Origin: an uncultured Prevotellaceae bacterium
GTDB taxonomy: Bacteria > Bacteroidota > Bacteroidia > Bacteroidales > Bacteroidaceae
Length of the DNA stretch: 64,000 bases
Reading direction: 5' to 3'
Assembly: GCA_900314985.1 (NCBI GenBank)
Contig: OMXL01000013.1
Coordinates: 1 to 64,000, forward strand
In this document: piece by piece, positions 25,345 to 34,202 of the stretch
Layout of the letters: each line of letters begins with the position of its first letter
Numbering within the stretch: position 1 is the stretch's first letter
Position numbers and translations under genes: made by a program
Notes under the pieces: model-generated
Database searches by the model: none
What the model saw: only the letters and a program-made list of their open reading frames with translations
What the model was told of the DNA's origin: nothing

Positions 25345-27009
25345 ATGTGTGGAATCGTTGCAATACTGAATGTAAAGGAGCAGACACCTGCTCTCCGCGA
25401 GAAAGCATTGAAGATGAGTCAGAAGATCCGTCATCGCGGACCTGACTGGAGTGGTATCTATTGTGGTGGCTCTGCTATCCTTGCTCATGAGCGACTGAGC
25501 ATTGTCGACCCTGAGAGTGGCGGTCAGCCCTTGTTCTCACCCGATCGCAAGCAGGTGCTGGCTGTCAACGGTGAGATCTATAACCATCAGGAGATTCGTC
25601 GCCGCTTTGCTGGAGCGTATGACTTCCAGACGGGTAGCGACTGTGAGGTCATCCTTGCCCTCTACCGCGAGAAAGGCATCAACTTCCTCGAAGACCTCAG
25701 CGGCATCTTTGCCTTTGTGCTCTACGACGAGGAGCGCAACGAATTCCTCATTGCCCGAGACCCCATTGGTGTGATACCTCTTTATATTGGTTATGATGCC
25801 GACGGCACTGTTTATGTGGCCAGCGAACTCAAGGCCCTTGAAGGACAGTGCGAGCGCTTCGAACCCTTCCTGCCCGGTCACTACTACTGGAGCAAGGAGC
25901 CAGGTATGAAGCGCTACTATCAGCGTGACTGGTTCGACTATGATAACGTGAAGGATAATCCTGCTTCTGTGGAGGCTATCCGTGATGGACTTACTGCTGC
26001 CGTGAAGCGCCAGCTGATGAGTGACGTGCCCTATGGTGTGCTGTTGAGCGGTGGTCTTGACAGTAGTGTCATCTCTGCACTGGCGGAGAAGTTCAGCGAA
26101 CACCGCATCGAGGATGACAGCAAGACCAAGGCCTACTGGCCCCGTTTGCACTCGTTTGCAGTGGGTCTGAAAGGTGCTCCCGACCTTGCTAAGGCGAAAC
26201 TCGTTGCTGACCATATCGGTACTGTACACCACGAAATCAACTACACCATTCAGGAAGGCCTTGATGCCATCCGTGATGTCATCTACTTCATCGAAACCTA
26301 CGATGTCACTACTGTGCGTGCCTCAACACCTATGTATCTGCTGGCTCGTGTCATCAAATCAATGGGTATCAAGATGGTGCTCAGTGGTGAGGGTGCCGAC
26401 GAGATATTCGGTGGCTACCTCTATTTCCACAAGGCACCTACCGCTAAGGACTTCCACGAGGAGACGGTGCGCAAGCTCGGCAAGTTGCACCTCTACGACT
26501 GTCTGCGTGCTAACAAGAGCCTGTCAGCGTGGGGCGTAGAAGGTCGTGTACCTTTCCTCGACAAGGAGTTCCTCGATGTAGCTATGCGTACAAATCCAGA
26601 AGCCAAGATGTGTCCAGGCACTACCATCGAGAAGAAGATTGTGCGCGAGGCCTTTGCCGACCTGTTGCCTGAAGAGGTCGCTTGGCGCCAGAAGGAACAG
26701 TTCAGCGATGGTGTCGGCTACTCATGGATTGACACGTTGAAAGACATTACGTCTAAGGCAGTCACCGACGAACAGATGGCCCATGCTGCAGAGCGCTTCC
26801 CCATCAATCCGCCAAAGAACAAGGAAGAGTACTACTATCGTAGCATCTTTGCGGAGCACTTCCCCAGCGACTCTGCTGCCAAGAGTGTGCCCAGTGAGGC
26901 CAGCGTAGCTTGCTCTACAGCGATTGCTCTCGAGTGGGATGCTGCCTTCAAGAACATGAATGATCCCAGTGGTCGTGCCGTGAAGGGCGTACACGAACAG
27001 GCTTACTAA
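25345..27009 (+). CDS. asnB: Asparagine synthase (glutamine-hydrolysing)
   Basis: Makes asparagine from aspartate, ATP and glutamine. 554 residues. The N-terminus MCGIVAIL exposes the Ntn nucleophile Cys after Met removal, with RHRGPDWSG and NGEIYNHQEIR; the C-terminal synthetase domain has the PP-loop LLSGGLDSSVISAL near residue 235 and SGEGADEIFGGYLYF. Ends about 12 bp before a strong terminator and follows the inverted repeat after carB, so it is probably the last gene of the pyrG-purF-car run or an independent unit. Confidence 0.96.
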   Translation: MCGIVAILNVKEQTPALREKALKMSQKIRHRGPDWSGIYCGGSAILAHERLSIVDPESGGQPLFSPDRKQVLAVNGEIYNHQEIRRRFAGAYDFQTGSDCEVILALYREKGINFLEDLSGIFAFVLYDEERNEFLIARDPIGVIPLYIGYDADGTVYVASELKALEGQCERFEPFLPGHYYWSKEPGMKRYYQRDWFDYDNVKDNPASVEAIRDGLTAAVKRQLMSDVPYGVLLSGGLDSSVISALAEKFSEHRIEDDSKTKAYWPRLHSFAVGLKGAPDLAKAKLVADHIGTVHHEINYTIQEGLDAIRDVIYFIETYDVTTVRASTPMYLLARVIKSMGIKMVLSGEGADEIFGGYLYFHKAPTAKDFHEETVRKLGKLHLYDCLRANKSLSAWGVEGRVPFLDKEFLDVAMRTNPEAKMCPGTTIEKKIVREAFADLLPEEVAWRQKEQFSDGVGYSWIDTLKDITSKAVTDEQMAHAAERFPINPPKNKEEYYYRSIFAEHFPSDSAAKSVPSEASVACSTAIALEWDAAFKNMNDPSGRAVKGVHEQAY

Positions 27010-27019
27010 AAGAAGACAC

Positions 27020-27073
27020 AAAGAAAATGCCGTCAAAGGCGTGCACAAGCACACTTTTGACGGCATTTTCTTT
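27020..27073. terminator. Bidirectional terminator between asnB and the GH3 gene
   Basis: A 17-18-bp perfect stem (AAAGAAAATGCCGTCAAA at 27020-27037 with its complement at 27056-27073) with A/T-rich ends on both sides, between convergent genes. Confidence 0.92.
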
Positions 27074-27087
27074 GCGTATTCCTACGA

Positions 27088-29724
27088 TTATTTCACCACA
27101 AAATCAAGTGCCTTGAGGTCTTTGTCCTCTGACGAGGTACCATACAGAATCTGATAGCGACCGGGCTTGACAGCCAGTTCGTCAATCATCTCGTCATAAT
27201 ACTCGAAAGCCTCACTGTCAAGGGCTATCACAGCCTGCTTGGTCTCGCCAGGCTTGAGCGTCAGCTTCTGGAAGCCCTTCAGTGCCTTGATAGGTGCACC
27301 AGCATCGCCAAGGCGCTTCACATACACCTGTACAGTCTCTGTACCTTCGCGCTTACCCGTATTGGTGACAGGAACGGTAACAACTGTATAAGGCTTGTTA
27401 TTCTTGCCAGCCTTTGCTGATTTCGCCGTCATCTTTCCCTTACCCACGTTGAACGTCGTATAGCTCAGACCATAGCCGAAGGCATACTGAGGTTTACCTG
27501 TAAAGTAACGATAGGTGCGATTCTTCATAGAGTAGTCGAGGAAGTCGGGCAGATCGTCGTTCGAGCGATAGAAAGTCACAGGCAGCTTGCCACCGGGGTT
27601 GTAGTCGCCAAACAGCACCTCAGCAAGAGCCTTGGCACCACCCTGACCAGGATACCATGCCTGCAACAATGCATCGTACTGTCCTTCCACACTACCGAAA
27701 GCAATGGCAGAACCTGAGCAGTTGACGAAGATGACGGGCTTACCAGTCTGGTGCATAGCCTTCACCAGCATCTGCTGAACCTTAGGCAGTTCGATGTCCT
27801 GCTTGTCACCACCCTCGCCTTCCATGCGGGCAGAGATACCACCGATGATGATGATAGCGTCAGCACCTTTCACCTTGTTGGCCAGATTGGTGAAGTCAGC
27901 CAACTTACGCTCACAGATGTCGCCACGCAACATGGCAAACTGACCGTTGCCGTGCTTGTAGTCGATGACAACGTCGTAGGTCTTGCCAGCCTCAACGGGG
28001 AACGACTTATATTCTACACGGCGTCCGAAGCCGAAGCCACGACGGCCACCACCTTTATTCTCCTCAACGACCTCGCCATTGACCTTCAGCACATAGCCAT
28101 TATCGGTTGTCAATGTGTACTTCATCTCACCCGTGAAGGTTGAGACATACTGACCACTGACGCGAACAGACAGCGTGTCACGATTCACACCCTGTGCAAA
28201 GCCCCAGGCACCGAACGTTGAGAAGTTCAGGTCGTTGTAGTATTCTGTCTTGGCAGGCTCACCAGCCAGTTCCTTGTTATTGAAGAACTCCACCTTCACG
28301 CCCTTGCCACCGTTGAAGTCCTGCAGGTGGTGAACAGTAGTATATTCATCGTTCAGCTCGCAGGCCTTCTCATAGATAATATTAGCACCAGGCACCGCAT
28401 TCTTGATACCCTCCAACAGCGAGTGCTTGTGGTTGTCGGTTGGTGTGCCACCATAGTTACCGTTCAGCAGCTCTACATCGTCAGCATTCGGACCAATGAC
28501 GGCCAGCGTCTTGATATCCTTTGAAAGCGGAAGAACCGCTTTCTGCGAGCCAACCAACTGCTTGTTCTCCAGCAACACCATCGACTCGCGAGCAGCCTGC
28601 GTAGCCAGCTGGTCGTGCTCCTCGCTACTGATGTTTGAAGCAGGAATCTTTGCCCATGGCAGCATCTCAGCAGGGTCGAACATACCCAGTTCGAAGCGCC
28701 CCATCAGCGTATAGCGCAGATGCTTGTCGAGGTCGCTCTCCTTGATTAGACCCTTCTTCAGACCCTCGGCCAGCGACATAAACACCTTGCCACACTCCAG
28801 GTCAGTACCATTGAGCACTGCATCGACCGAAGCCGACAACGGACCGTCGTGGGTCTCATGCTGTCCTCTATTATAGAAGTTGTTGATAGCGTCACAGTCA
28901 GTGAGTACGATGGCATCGTAGCCCCACTTGTTGCGCAGGATATCGATGAGCAGACGGTCGCTTGTACAGCAAGGCTTGCCCTCAAAACGCTGATAGGCAC
29001 ACATCACCTCACGAACGTTCGCCTTCTTCACCAGTGCCTTGAAGGCAGGCAGATAGGTTTCCCACAGGTCGCGGTTGGTGGGCTCCACATTCATCGAGTG
29101 GCGCAAGGGCTCCGGACCACTGTGTACGGCATAGTGCTTTGCACAAGCGTGGGTCTTGAAATAGCGGTCGTTGTTGCCCTGCATACCCAGAACGGTCTGC
29201 ACACCCAGCACAGCATTCATATAGGGGTCCTCACCGCAGGTCTCCTGTCCACGTCCCCAACGTGGGTCACGGAAGATGTTGACATTCGGACACCAGAACG
29301 TCAGCTCCGGATTGCCAGGATAGTAGGTCACACCCTGTGGCACATTGAACAACTTCGGATCGTTGTGGTCGGTGCGGTTCCAGTTGGCACGGGCCTCATC
29401 GCTCACCTGCGAGAAGACGTCATACACCAGCTGGGCGTTGAAAGCTGCCGCCATACCGATGGGCTGCGGATAGACCGTATAGCCTCCCTGGCGCACACCG
29501 TGACAAGCCTCGCTCCACCAGTTGTACGACGGAATGCCCAGGCGGTCAACAGATACTGACTTGTTCATCATCAGTCCGACCTTCTCATCTGGAGTGAGCA
29601 GAGACAGCAGGTTTTCTACGCGTTCCTTATTAGAAAGCGTAGGGTCCTGAAACGGATACTTCATTTGTGCTGACGCTGTGGTGGCCAGCATGGCAGTCAC
29701 TGCCAAACCGAGTAATTTCTTCAT
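27088..29724 (-). CDS. Glycoside hydrolase family 3, likely beta-xylosidase/beta-glucosidase, with PA14 insert
   Basis: Secreted enzyme (signal peptide MKKLLGLAVTAMLATTASAQ) removing terminal xylose or glucose from oligosaccharides. 878 residues: the GH3 N-terminal barrel with YNWWSEACHGV, FWCPNVNIFRDPRWGRGQET and the nucleophile loop VLTDCDA around residue 275. Then the GH3 C-terminal domain is split by a PA14-type domain (about 465-600, GVKVEFFNNKELAG), and a fibronectin type III-like domain closes the protein. The domain order and the SEACHGV/RWGRGQET blocks match xylosidase-type GH3 proteins of Prevotella. Starts 28 bp after the GH43 gene, so the two form an operon. Confidence 0.9.
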   Translation of the reverse strand: MKKLLGLAVTAMLATTASAQMKYPFQDPTLSNKERVENLLSLLTPDEKVGLMMNKSVSVDRLGIPSYNWWSEACHGVRQGGYTVYPQPIGMAAAFNAQLVYDVFSQVSDEARANWNRTDHNDPKLFNVPQGVTYYPGNPELTFWCPNVNIFRDPRWGRGQETCGEDPYMNAVLGVQTVLGMQGNNDRYFKTHACAKHYAVHSGPEPLRHSMNVEPTNRDLWETYLPAFKALVKKANVREVMCAYQRFEGKPCCTSDRLLIDILRNKWGYDAIVLTDCDAINNFYNRGQHETHDGPLSASVDAVLNGTDLECGKVFMSLAEGLKKGLIKESDLDKHLRYTLMGRFELGMFDPAEMLPWAKIPASNISSEEHDQLATQAARESMVLLENKQLVGSQKAVLPLSKDIKTLAVIGPNADDVELLNGNYGGTPTDNHKHSLLEGIKNAVPGANIIYEKACELNDEYTTVHHLQDFNGGKGVKVEFFNNKELAGEPAKTEYYNDLNFSTFGAWGFAQGVNRDTLSVRVSGQYVSTFTGEMKYTLTTDNGYVLKVNGEVVEENKGGGRRGFGFGRRVEYKSFPVEAGKTYDVVIDYKHGNGQFAMLRGDICERKLADFTNLANKVKGADAIIIIGGISARMEGEGGDKQDIELPKVQQMLVKAMHQTGKPVIFVNCSGSAIAFGSVEGQYDALLQAWYPGQGGAKALAEVLFGDYNPGGKLPVTFYRSNDDLPDFLDYSMKNRTYRYFTGKPQYAFGYGLSYTTFNVGKGKMTAKSAKAGKNNKPYTVVTVPVTNTGKREGTETVQVYVKRLGDAGAPIKALKGFQKLTLKPGETKQAVIALDSEAFEYYDEMIDELAVKPGRYQILYGTSSEDKDLKALDFVVK

Positions 29725-29752
29725 AGTTAATAATGTTAGTCTTTTATGTTAG

Positions 29753-31399
29753 TTAGTCTGTGAATACGAAGTCTTCCAACGTGCAGAGCGACTTCTCCTT
29801 CGTGTCCGACTGGAAGACGAAGAAGATGGCATGCTTTCCTGTCAGCTTGGCGATTTCGGGCACGGTAACGGTCAGCTCTGTCGAGTTCTTCGGCATATCG
29901 GCCTTCAGCGCGATGGTGCCCACCAGCTTGCCACCTTGCGACGTCCAAGGACGGTCGGCCATGACCTGAATAGTGCCGTCAATGCCCTCAGGAATCAGGC
30001 GCAGAGCCAGTTGCAGCTTCTCTTTGCCGTTGGTCTCGTTGAAGTTAAAGTACTTATAGCCCACGATGGAGCCTGCGGTATTGTTTACCACGCGGTTGGT
30101 ATTGTTCTTCAGAGCGTAGGGCTCAGCGAAGTTGCTGTCAGTGCCATAGCCAGCCTCCACATACGAGCCGTAGAACGTGTTGTTGGGCCATTCGTGAGTA
30201 GCGGGTTTCGGACCCGTGTACCAGCAGGCGATACCTGCCGAGTGGCGCTCCAGCGGATTCAGTCCGTTCAGTGCAAAGCCCTCTGAGGTGTACTCGCCCT
30301 CACTAATCACGACCTTGCCGCCCTTGCCTTCCTCCACCTTCACGTCGATAGGAGCCACCATAGCCTGACGGGCATACTCGTTGGTGCCTGTCTGACGATG
30401 GTAGAAGACATACCACTGGCCATTCACCTCACAGATAGAGCCGTGGGTATTGCCATCAGGCGTGGCAGAGGCGATGGCGTTGCCCTGCTCATCCTTCTCG
30501 CGGGCACGACCGTCGATGATGGTGCCGCCATAGGTCCAAGGGCCAAGGGGATTGTCGCTATAGGCATAGGCCAGCGTGTAGTTGGATGTTGGCATACCAA
30601 ACTCACCGTCCTTGGTGAAGCGGCTATAGATAAACACGTACTTATCCTTGATTTTGCGGATGCTGGAGGCCTCGAAGAAGCTGAAAACGCCCTCTTGGTT
30701 GCGACCGCTGACCATATCCTCCACCACCTTGGTGCCAGGCTTTACGGTAGCCATCGTGGCGGGGTCGAACTCAGCAGCATACGAGCGTTCAAAGCCCCAG
30801 TAGCCATACACGCGACCATCGTCATCAACGAATACGGCAGGATCAAACTGCAGTACACCATCCACCTGATTAGGGTTCTCGGCATTCCAGTTGCACACCT
30901 CGAAGGGGCCGTCAGGACGGTCACTCTTGGCTATCAGTCCGTTGCGGAAACCCGTCTGGTCGTTGGGGAACAGATAGTAGGTCTTCTTGCCATTGGCGTC
31001 TGTCACCAGCGTCACGTCTGGAGCATACAGCACGTCGGCAGTACCGGCAGAGTCGAAGGGCTCGCCCTTGGCATTCTTGTCAACTACGAGGATGACACCA
31101 TCATAGCGCCAGTTGTTCAGGCTGTCGACAGATGCCGACCACGCCACCTGGTCGCGACCGCAATACTCTGTAATCAGGTCGTCGTGCGAACCATAGACAT
31201 ACACGCGCTGCTTGCCTGGCTGGTCAGGATCCTCAAACACATAGGGCTCGCCATCGGGGATGTGTTCCCACAACGGCATATAAGGATTACCTGGTGTTGA
31301 GAGTTGGGCGTTTGTGGTTGATTGTGGCGAGTGGCATGATGCAATCATCGCCATGCAGCATGTTGCTGCAAGAGTTGTTTTCAGGCCTTTTGTCTTCAT
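29753..31399 (-). CDS. Glycoside hydrolase family 43 lipoprotein with C-terminal CBM6-like domain
   Basis: Surface or periplasmic lipoprotein (548 residues; lipobox MIASC after MKTKGLKTTLAATCCM). The five-bladed GH43 propeller fits: catalytic-type acids in GEPYVFEDPDQP (base), VLYAPDVT (pKa-modulating Asp) and HGSICEVNGQWYVFYHR (acid). The C-terminal ~140 residues (AGYGTDSNFAEPYAL onward) look like a beta-sandwich carbohydrate-binding module of the CBM6 type. Likely beta-xylosidase or arabinofuranosidase acting with the downstream GH3. Promoter element TATATTTGC at 31428-31436. Confidence 0.85.
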   Translation of the reverse strand: MKTKGLKTTLAATCCMAMIASCHSPQSTTNAQLSTPGNPYMPLWEHIPDGEPYVFEDPDQPGKQRVYVYGSHDDLITEYCGRDQVAWSASVDSLNNWRYDGVILVVDKNAKGEPFDSAGTADVLYAPDVTLVTDANGKKTYYLFPNDQTGFRNGLIAKSDRPDGPFEVCNWNAENPNQVDGVLQFDPAVFVDDDGRVYGYWGFERSYAAEFDPATMATVKPGTKVVEDMVSGRNQEGVFSFFEASSIRKIKDKYVFIYSRFTKDGEFGMPTSNYTLAYAYSDNPLGPWTYGGTIIDGRAREKDEQGNAIASATPDGNTHGSICEVNGQWYVFYHRQTGTNEYARQAMVAPIDVKVEEGKGGKVVISEGEYTSEGFALNGLNPLERHSAGIACWYTGPKPATHEWPNNTFYGSYVEAGYGTDSNFAEPYALKNNTNRVVNNTAGSIVGYKYFNFNETNGKEKLQLALRLIPEGIDGTIQVMADRPWTSQGGKLVGTIALKADMPKNSTELTVTVPEIAKLTGKHAIFFVFQSDTKEKSLCTLEDFVFTD

Positions 31400-31427
31400 A
31401 TTTATTGTTTATTTCAAAAACTGAGTG

Positions 31428-31436
31428 CAAATATAG
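31428..31436 (-). promoter_or_regulatory. -7 promoter element for the GH43-GH3 operon
   Basis: TATATTTGC on the minus strand, 29 bp before the GH43 ATG. Confidence 0.6.
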
Positions 31437-31457
31437 TAATAATTCCGCAATTATTCG

Positions 31458-31466
31458 TAACTTTGC
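31458..31466 (+). promoter_or_regulatory. -7 promoter element for the nucleotidyltransferase-guaA operon
   Basis: TAACTTTGC, 29 bp before the ATG at 31495, divergent from the GH43 promoter. Confidence 0.7.
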
Positions 31467-31494
31467 ACCACGAAAAAAAAGAATTGCCAGTTTT

Positions 31495-32295
31495 ATGAGA
31501 CAAGCAATGATTTTTGCCGCTGGGCTTGGCACCCGTTTAAAGCCCCTGACAGACACGATGCCCAAGGCGTTAGTGCCTGTGGGAGGACGCCCGCTGCTCG
31601 ACATTAATATCCGCCGACTCATGGCGCAGGGTTATGACCGTTTTGTGGTCAACATCCACCACTTTCCCGAACAGATTGTCGACTACGTCCGCCAGCAGGA
31701 CTACGCACCGCTGGTGCATTTCAGCGACGAGACGGCCGAGTTGCTGGAGACGGGCGGTGGACTGAAAAAGGCGCAACAGCTGTTTCATGACGACGCACCC
31801 ATCCTGATTCATAATGTCGATATCCTCGACAATGTCAACTACGACTGGTTTGCCCGTCAGCACCAGGCCGACGAGGATGCCGTGCTGCTGGTCAGCCGTC
31901 GCCAGACCAAGCGCTACCTGCTGTTCGACAATGCCATGCACCTCATGGGCTGGATGAATAGAGAGACGGGCGAGATCAAGAGTCCGTTCCCGTGGTTACG
32001 CAACATGGAGTTGACGATTGATGACGACCTGAATGTCGTGGCGCAGCCCAATTCTCAATTCTCAATTCTCAATTCTCAATTGAACGCCTTCGCCTTCTCT
32101 GGCATTCACAGCTTCTCGCCCCGTCTGTTCCCGCTGATGGAGCGTTTCCCCGATCGATTCCCCATCATCGACTTCTACCTCTCCGTCTGCCACCGTGCGC
32201 CCATCGTCGGTCTGGTCAAGAACGACCTCCGCCTGATGGATGTTGGTAAGATAGAGACCATAGACCAAGCAGAAAAGTTTATTCAATCATTATAA
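31495..32295 (+). CDS. Sugar-1-phosphate nucleotidyltransferase (MurU / GMPP-like)
   Basis: 266 residues, one Rossmann-like nucleotidyltransferase domain. The start [20 protein letters not shown] (signature GxGTRxxPLT) continues to [24 protein letters not shown] and the metal-site HNVDIL follow. The family activates sugar-1-phosphates with UTP or GTP; this short form is closest to MurNAc-1-phosphate uridylyltransferase and mannose-1-phosphate guanylyltransferase, so the sugar is not certain. A frame opening at 31294 is rejected because promoter TAACTTTGC (31458-31466) lies inside it. A 32-nt AATTCTC tract is translated in frame as [11 protein letters not shown]. guaA starts 8 bp downstream. 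Confidence 0.8.
   Translation: MRQAMIFAAGLGTRLKPLTDTMPKALVPVGGRPLLDINIRRLMAQGYDRFVVNIHHFPEQIVDYVRQQDYAPLVHFSDETAELLETGGGLKKAQQLFHDDAPILIHNVDILDNVNYDWFARQHQADEDAVLLVSRRQTKRYLLFDNAMHLMGWMNRETGEIKSPFPWLRNMELTIDDDLNVVAQPNSQFSILNSQLNAFAFSGIHSFSPRLFPLMERFPDRFPIIDFYLSVCHRAPIVGLVKNDLRLMDVGKIETIDQAEKFIQSL
32050..32081 (+). repeat. (AATTCTC)4-AATT tract inside the nucleotidyltransferase gene
   Basis: Identical in sequence and length (32 nt) to the tract in gltD at 11227-11258, read here in the same codon phase ([10 protein letters not shown]). Confidence 0.9.
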
Positions 32296-32303
32296 TTACG
32301 TCA

Positions 32304-33845
32304 ATGCAAAAAATTATCATTTTAGATTTCGGTTCGCAGACCACGCAGCTTATTGGCCGCAGGGTGCGTGAACTCGACACCTTCTGTGAGATTTTGCCTT
32401 ACAACAAGTACCCCAAGGACGATGCCGACGTCATCGGTGTCATCCTCAGCGGTTCGCCCTACTCGGTCCACGACCCAGAGGCCTTTAAGGTTGACCTCTC
32501 ACAGTTTGTTGGCAAGGTGCCCGTGCTGGGCATCTGCTATGGCGCTCAGTTCATCTCTCACACCCTGGGTGGTAAGGTCGAGAAGGCCGACTCACGCGAG
32601 TACGGACGTGCCAACCTCCAGACGGTTGACACCACCAACCCACTCTTCAAGGGCTTCGACCAGCACTCACAGGTGTGGATGTCACATGGCGACACCATCA
32701 CCGCCATCCCCAGCGACTTCCAAGTGATTGGTTCTACAGCCGATGTGACCAACGCCGCCTTTGCTTCTACCAAGCAACCTATTTGGGCCGTCCAGTTCCA
32801 TCCTGAGGTGTACCACTCATTACAGGGCACACAGTTGCTGAAGAACTTCGTCGTCGACATCTGCGGCTCTCGTCAGGAGTGGAGCGCAGCATCGTTTGTC
32901 GACACCACCGTGGCTGAGCTGAAAGAGCAGTTAGGCAACGACCGCGTCATCTTGGGTCTCTCTGGTGGTGTTGACTCCAGCGTTGCCGCCGTACTGCTGA
33001 ACAAGGCCATCGGCAATCGCCTGACCTGTATCTTCGTTGACCACGGCATGCTGCGCAAGAACGAGTTCCAGCAGGTCATGGACGACTACCGCTGTCTGGG
33101 TCTGAACGTCATTGGCGTAGATGCCTCTGAGAAGTTCTTTGCCGACCTCGCAGGCGTCACCGAGCCTGAGCAGAAGCGCAAGATTATTGGTCGCGACTTT
33201 GTCGAGGTCTTCAATGCTGAAGCCAAGAAAATTACCGATGCCAAATGGCTTGCTCAGGGCACCATCTATCCTGACCGCATCGAGTCGCTGAACATCACGG
33301 GTAAGGTCATCAAGAGCCACCACAACGTCGGTGGTCTGCCTAAGGAGATGCACCTGCAGCTCTGTGAGCCTCTGAAGTGGCTCTTCAAGGACGAGGTGCG
33401 CCGTGTAGGTCGCCAGCTCGAGATGCCCGAGCACCTCATCACGCGTCACCCCTTCCCCGGTCCTGGCTTGGCTGTCCGCATTCTGGGCGACATCACCCGC
33501 GAGAAGGTTCGCATCTTGCAGGATGCCGACGACATCTACATCCGTGGACTCCGCGAATATGTCGACACCGATGGTGAGACACTATACAACAAGGTTTGGC
33601 AGGCTGGTGCCATCCTCCTCAGCACCGTCCGTTCCGTCGGTGTCATGGGCGATGAGCGCACCTACGAGAACCCTGTCGCTCTGCGTGCCGTCACCTCTAC
33701 CGACGCCATGACGGCCGACTGGGCTCACCTACCCTACGAGTTTCTTGCCAAGGTCTCTAACGAGATCATCAACAAGGTTCGTGGTGTCAACCGCGTCTGC
33801 TACGACATCTCGTCAAAACCACCCGCAACAATCGAGTGGGAGTAA
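32304..33845 (+). CDS. guaA: GMP synthase (glutamine-hydrolysing)
   Basis: Converts XMP to GMP using glutamine and ATP. 513 residues: class I amidotransferase with [13 protein letters not shown] (nucleophile near residue 77) and [12 protein letters not shown]-PPase with PP-loop [15 protein letters not shown] near residue 215; C-terminal dimerisation domain with [15 protein letters not shown], ending in the standard KPPATIEWE. Co-transcribed with the nucleotidyltransferase (8-bp spacing). A strong terminator follows 50 bp after the stop. Confidence 0.98.
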   Translation: MQKIIILDFGSQTTQLIGRRVRELDTFCEILPYNKYPKDDADVIGVILSGSPYSVHDPEAFKVDLSQFVGKVPVLGICYGAQFISHTLGGKVEKADSREYGRANLQTVDTTNPLFKGFDQHSQVWMSHGDTITAIPSDFQVIGSTADVTNAAFASTKQPIWAVQFHPEVYHSLQGTQLLKNFVVDICGSRQEWSAASFVDTTVAELKEQLGNDRVILGLSGGVDSSVAAVLLNKAIGNRLTCIFVDHGMLRKNEFQQVMDDYRCLGLNVIGVDASEKFFADLAGVTEPEQKRKIIGRDFVEVFNAEAKKITDAKWLAQGTIYPDRIESLNITGKVIKSHHNVGGLPKEMHLQLCEPLKWLFKDEVRRVGRQLEMPEHLITRHPFPGPGLAVRILGDITREKVRILQDADDIYIRGLREYVDTDGETLYNKVWQAGAILLSTVRSVGVMGDERTYENPVALRAVTSTDAMTADWAHLPYEFLAKVSNEIINKVRGVNRVCYDISSKPPATIEWE

Positions 33846-33896
33846 TTAAAAGATCTCACGGTGTAAAGCCCTTTGACGGGTAAGTACCGCTATAGC

Positions 33897-33938
33897 TCAG
33901 CGAGATATTTTTCAGGAATATCTCGCTGAGTTCTTTTA
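33897..33938 (+). terminator. Long hairpin terminator after guaA
   Basis: A 14-bp perfect stem (CTCAGCGAGATATT at 33897-33910 with its complement at 33917-33930) followed by TTCTTTTATTTT. A near-copy hairpin lies at 58299-58331. Confidence 0.88.
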
Positions 33939-34202
33939 TTTTCCAATTGTTTCAATTGTCATGGTGCATGAAATCGCGGCAAGACCTCCCCAGGTACCCT
34001 AATTTCTCAAAACGCCTATCTACACAGGGATTTCCAGAGGGTACCTCTTGTTTCAGGAGGTACCCAAGAGGTAGTACGGGGTGCTTATACAGCTGTCTTG
34101 TGAGTGTATTGGCAGTATTGCTCTGCGATTCAGAGATTCCCACTAAAGAATAGGCTGCGGAGCGTGAGATAGGATGCTACGGCCATACACATAAGGATAC
34201 TA
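33939..34202. other. Intergenic stretch without a recognised gene
   Basis: Between the guaA terminator and the thioredoxin-like gene. It contains three GGTACC/GGTACCC words and AGAGGTA motifs but only short frames on either strand with no ribosome site or recognisable protein. I see no gene here. Confidence 0.5.

Noticed and set aside
31294..31494. Upstream extension of the nucleotidyltransferase
   Set aside because: It overlaps the GH43 gene antisense and contains the gene's own promoter element; the [14 protein letters not shown] start is canonical.
33890..33930. Possible tRNA (TATAGCTCAG word)
   Set aside because: The word is part of the guaA terminator stem; no cloverleaf or T-arm sequence follows. 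No tRNA was found anywhere in the window.
33947..34153. Overlapping 68- and 63-codon frames after guaA
   Set aside because: No ribosome site, no promoter and no recognisable protein on either strand.
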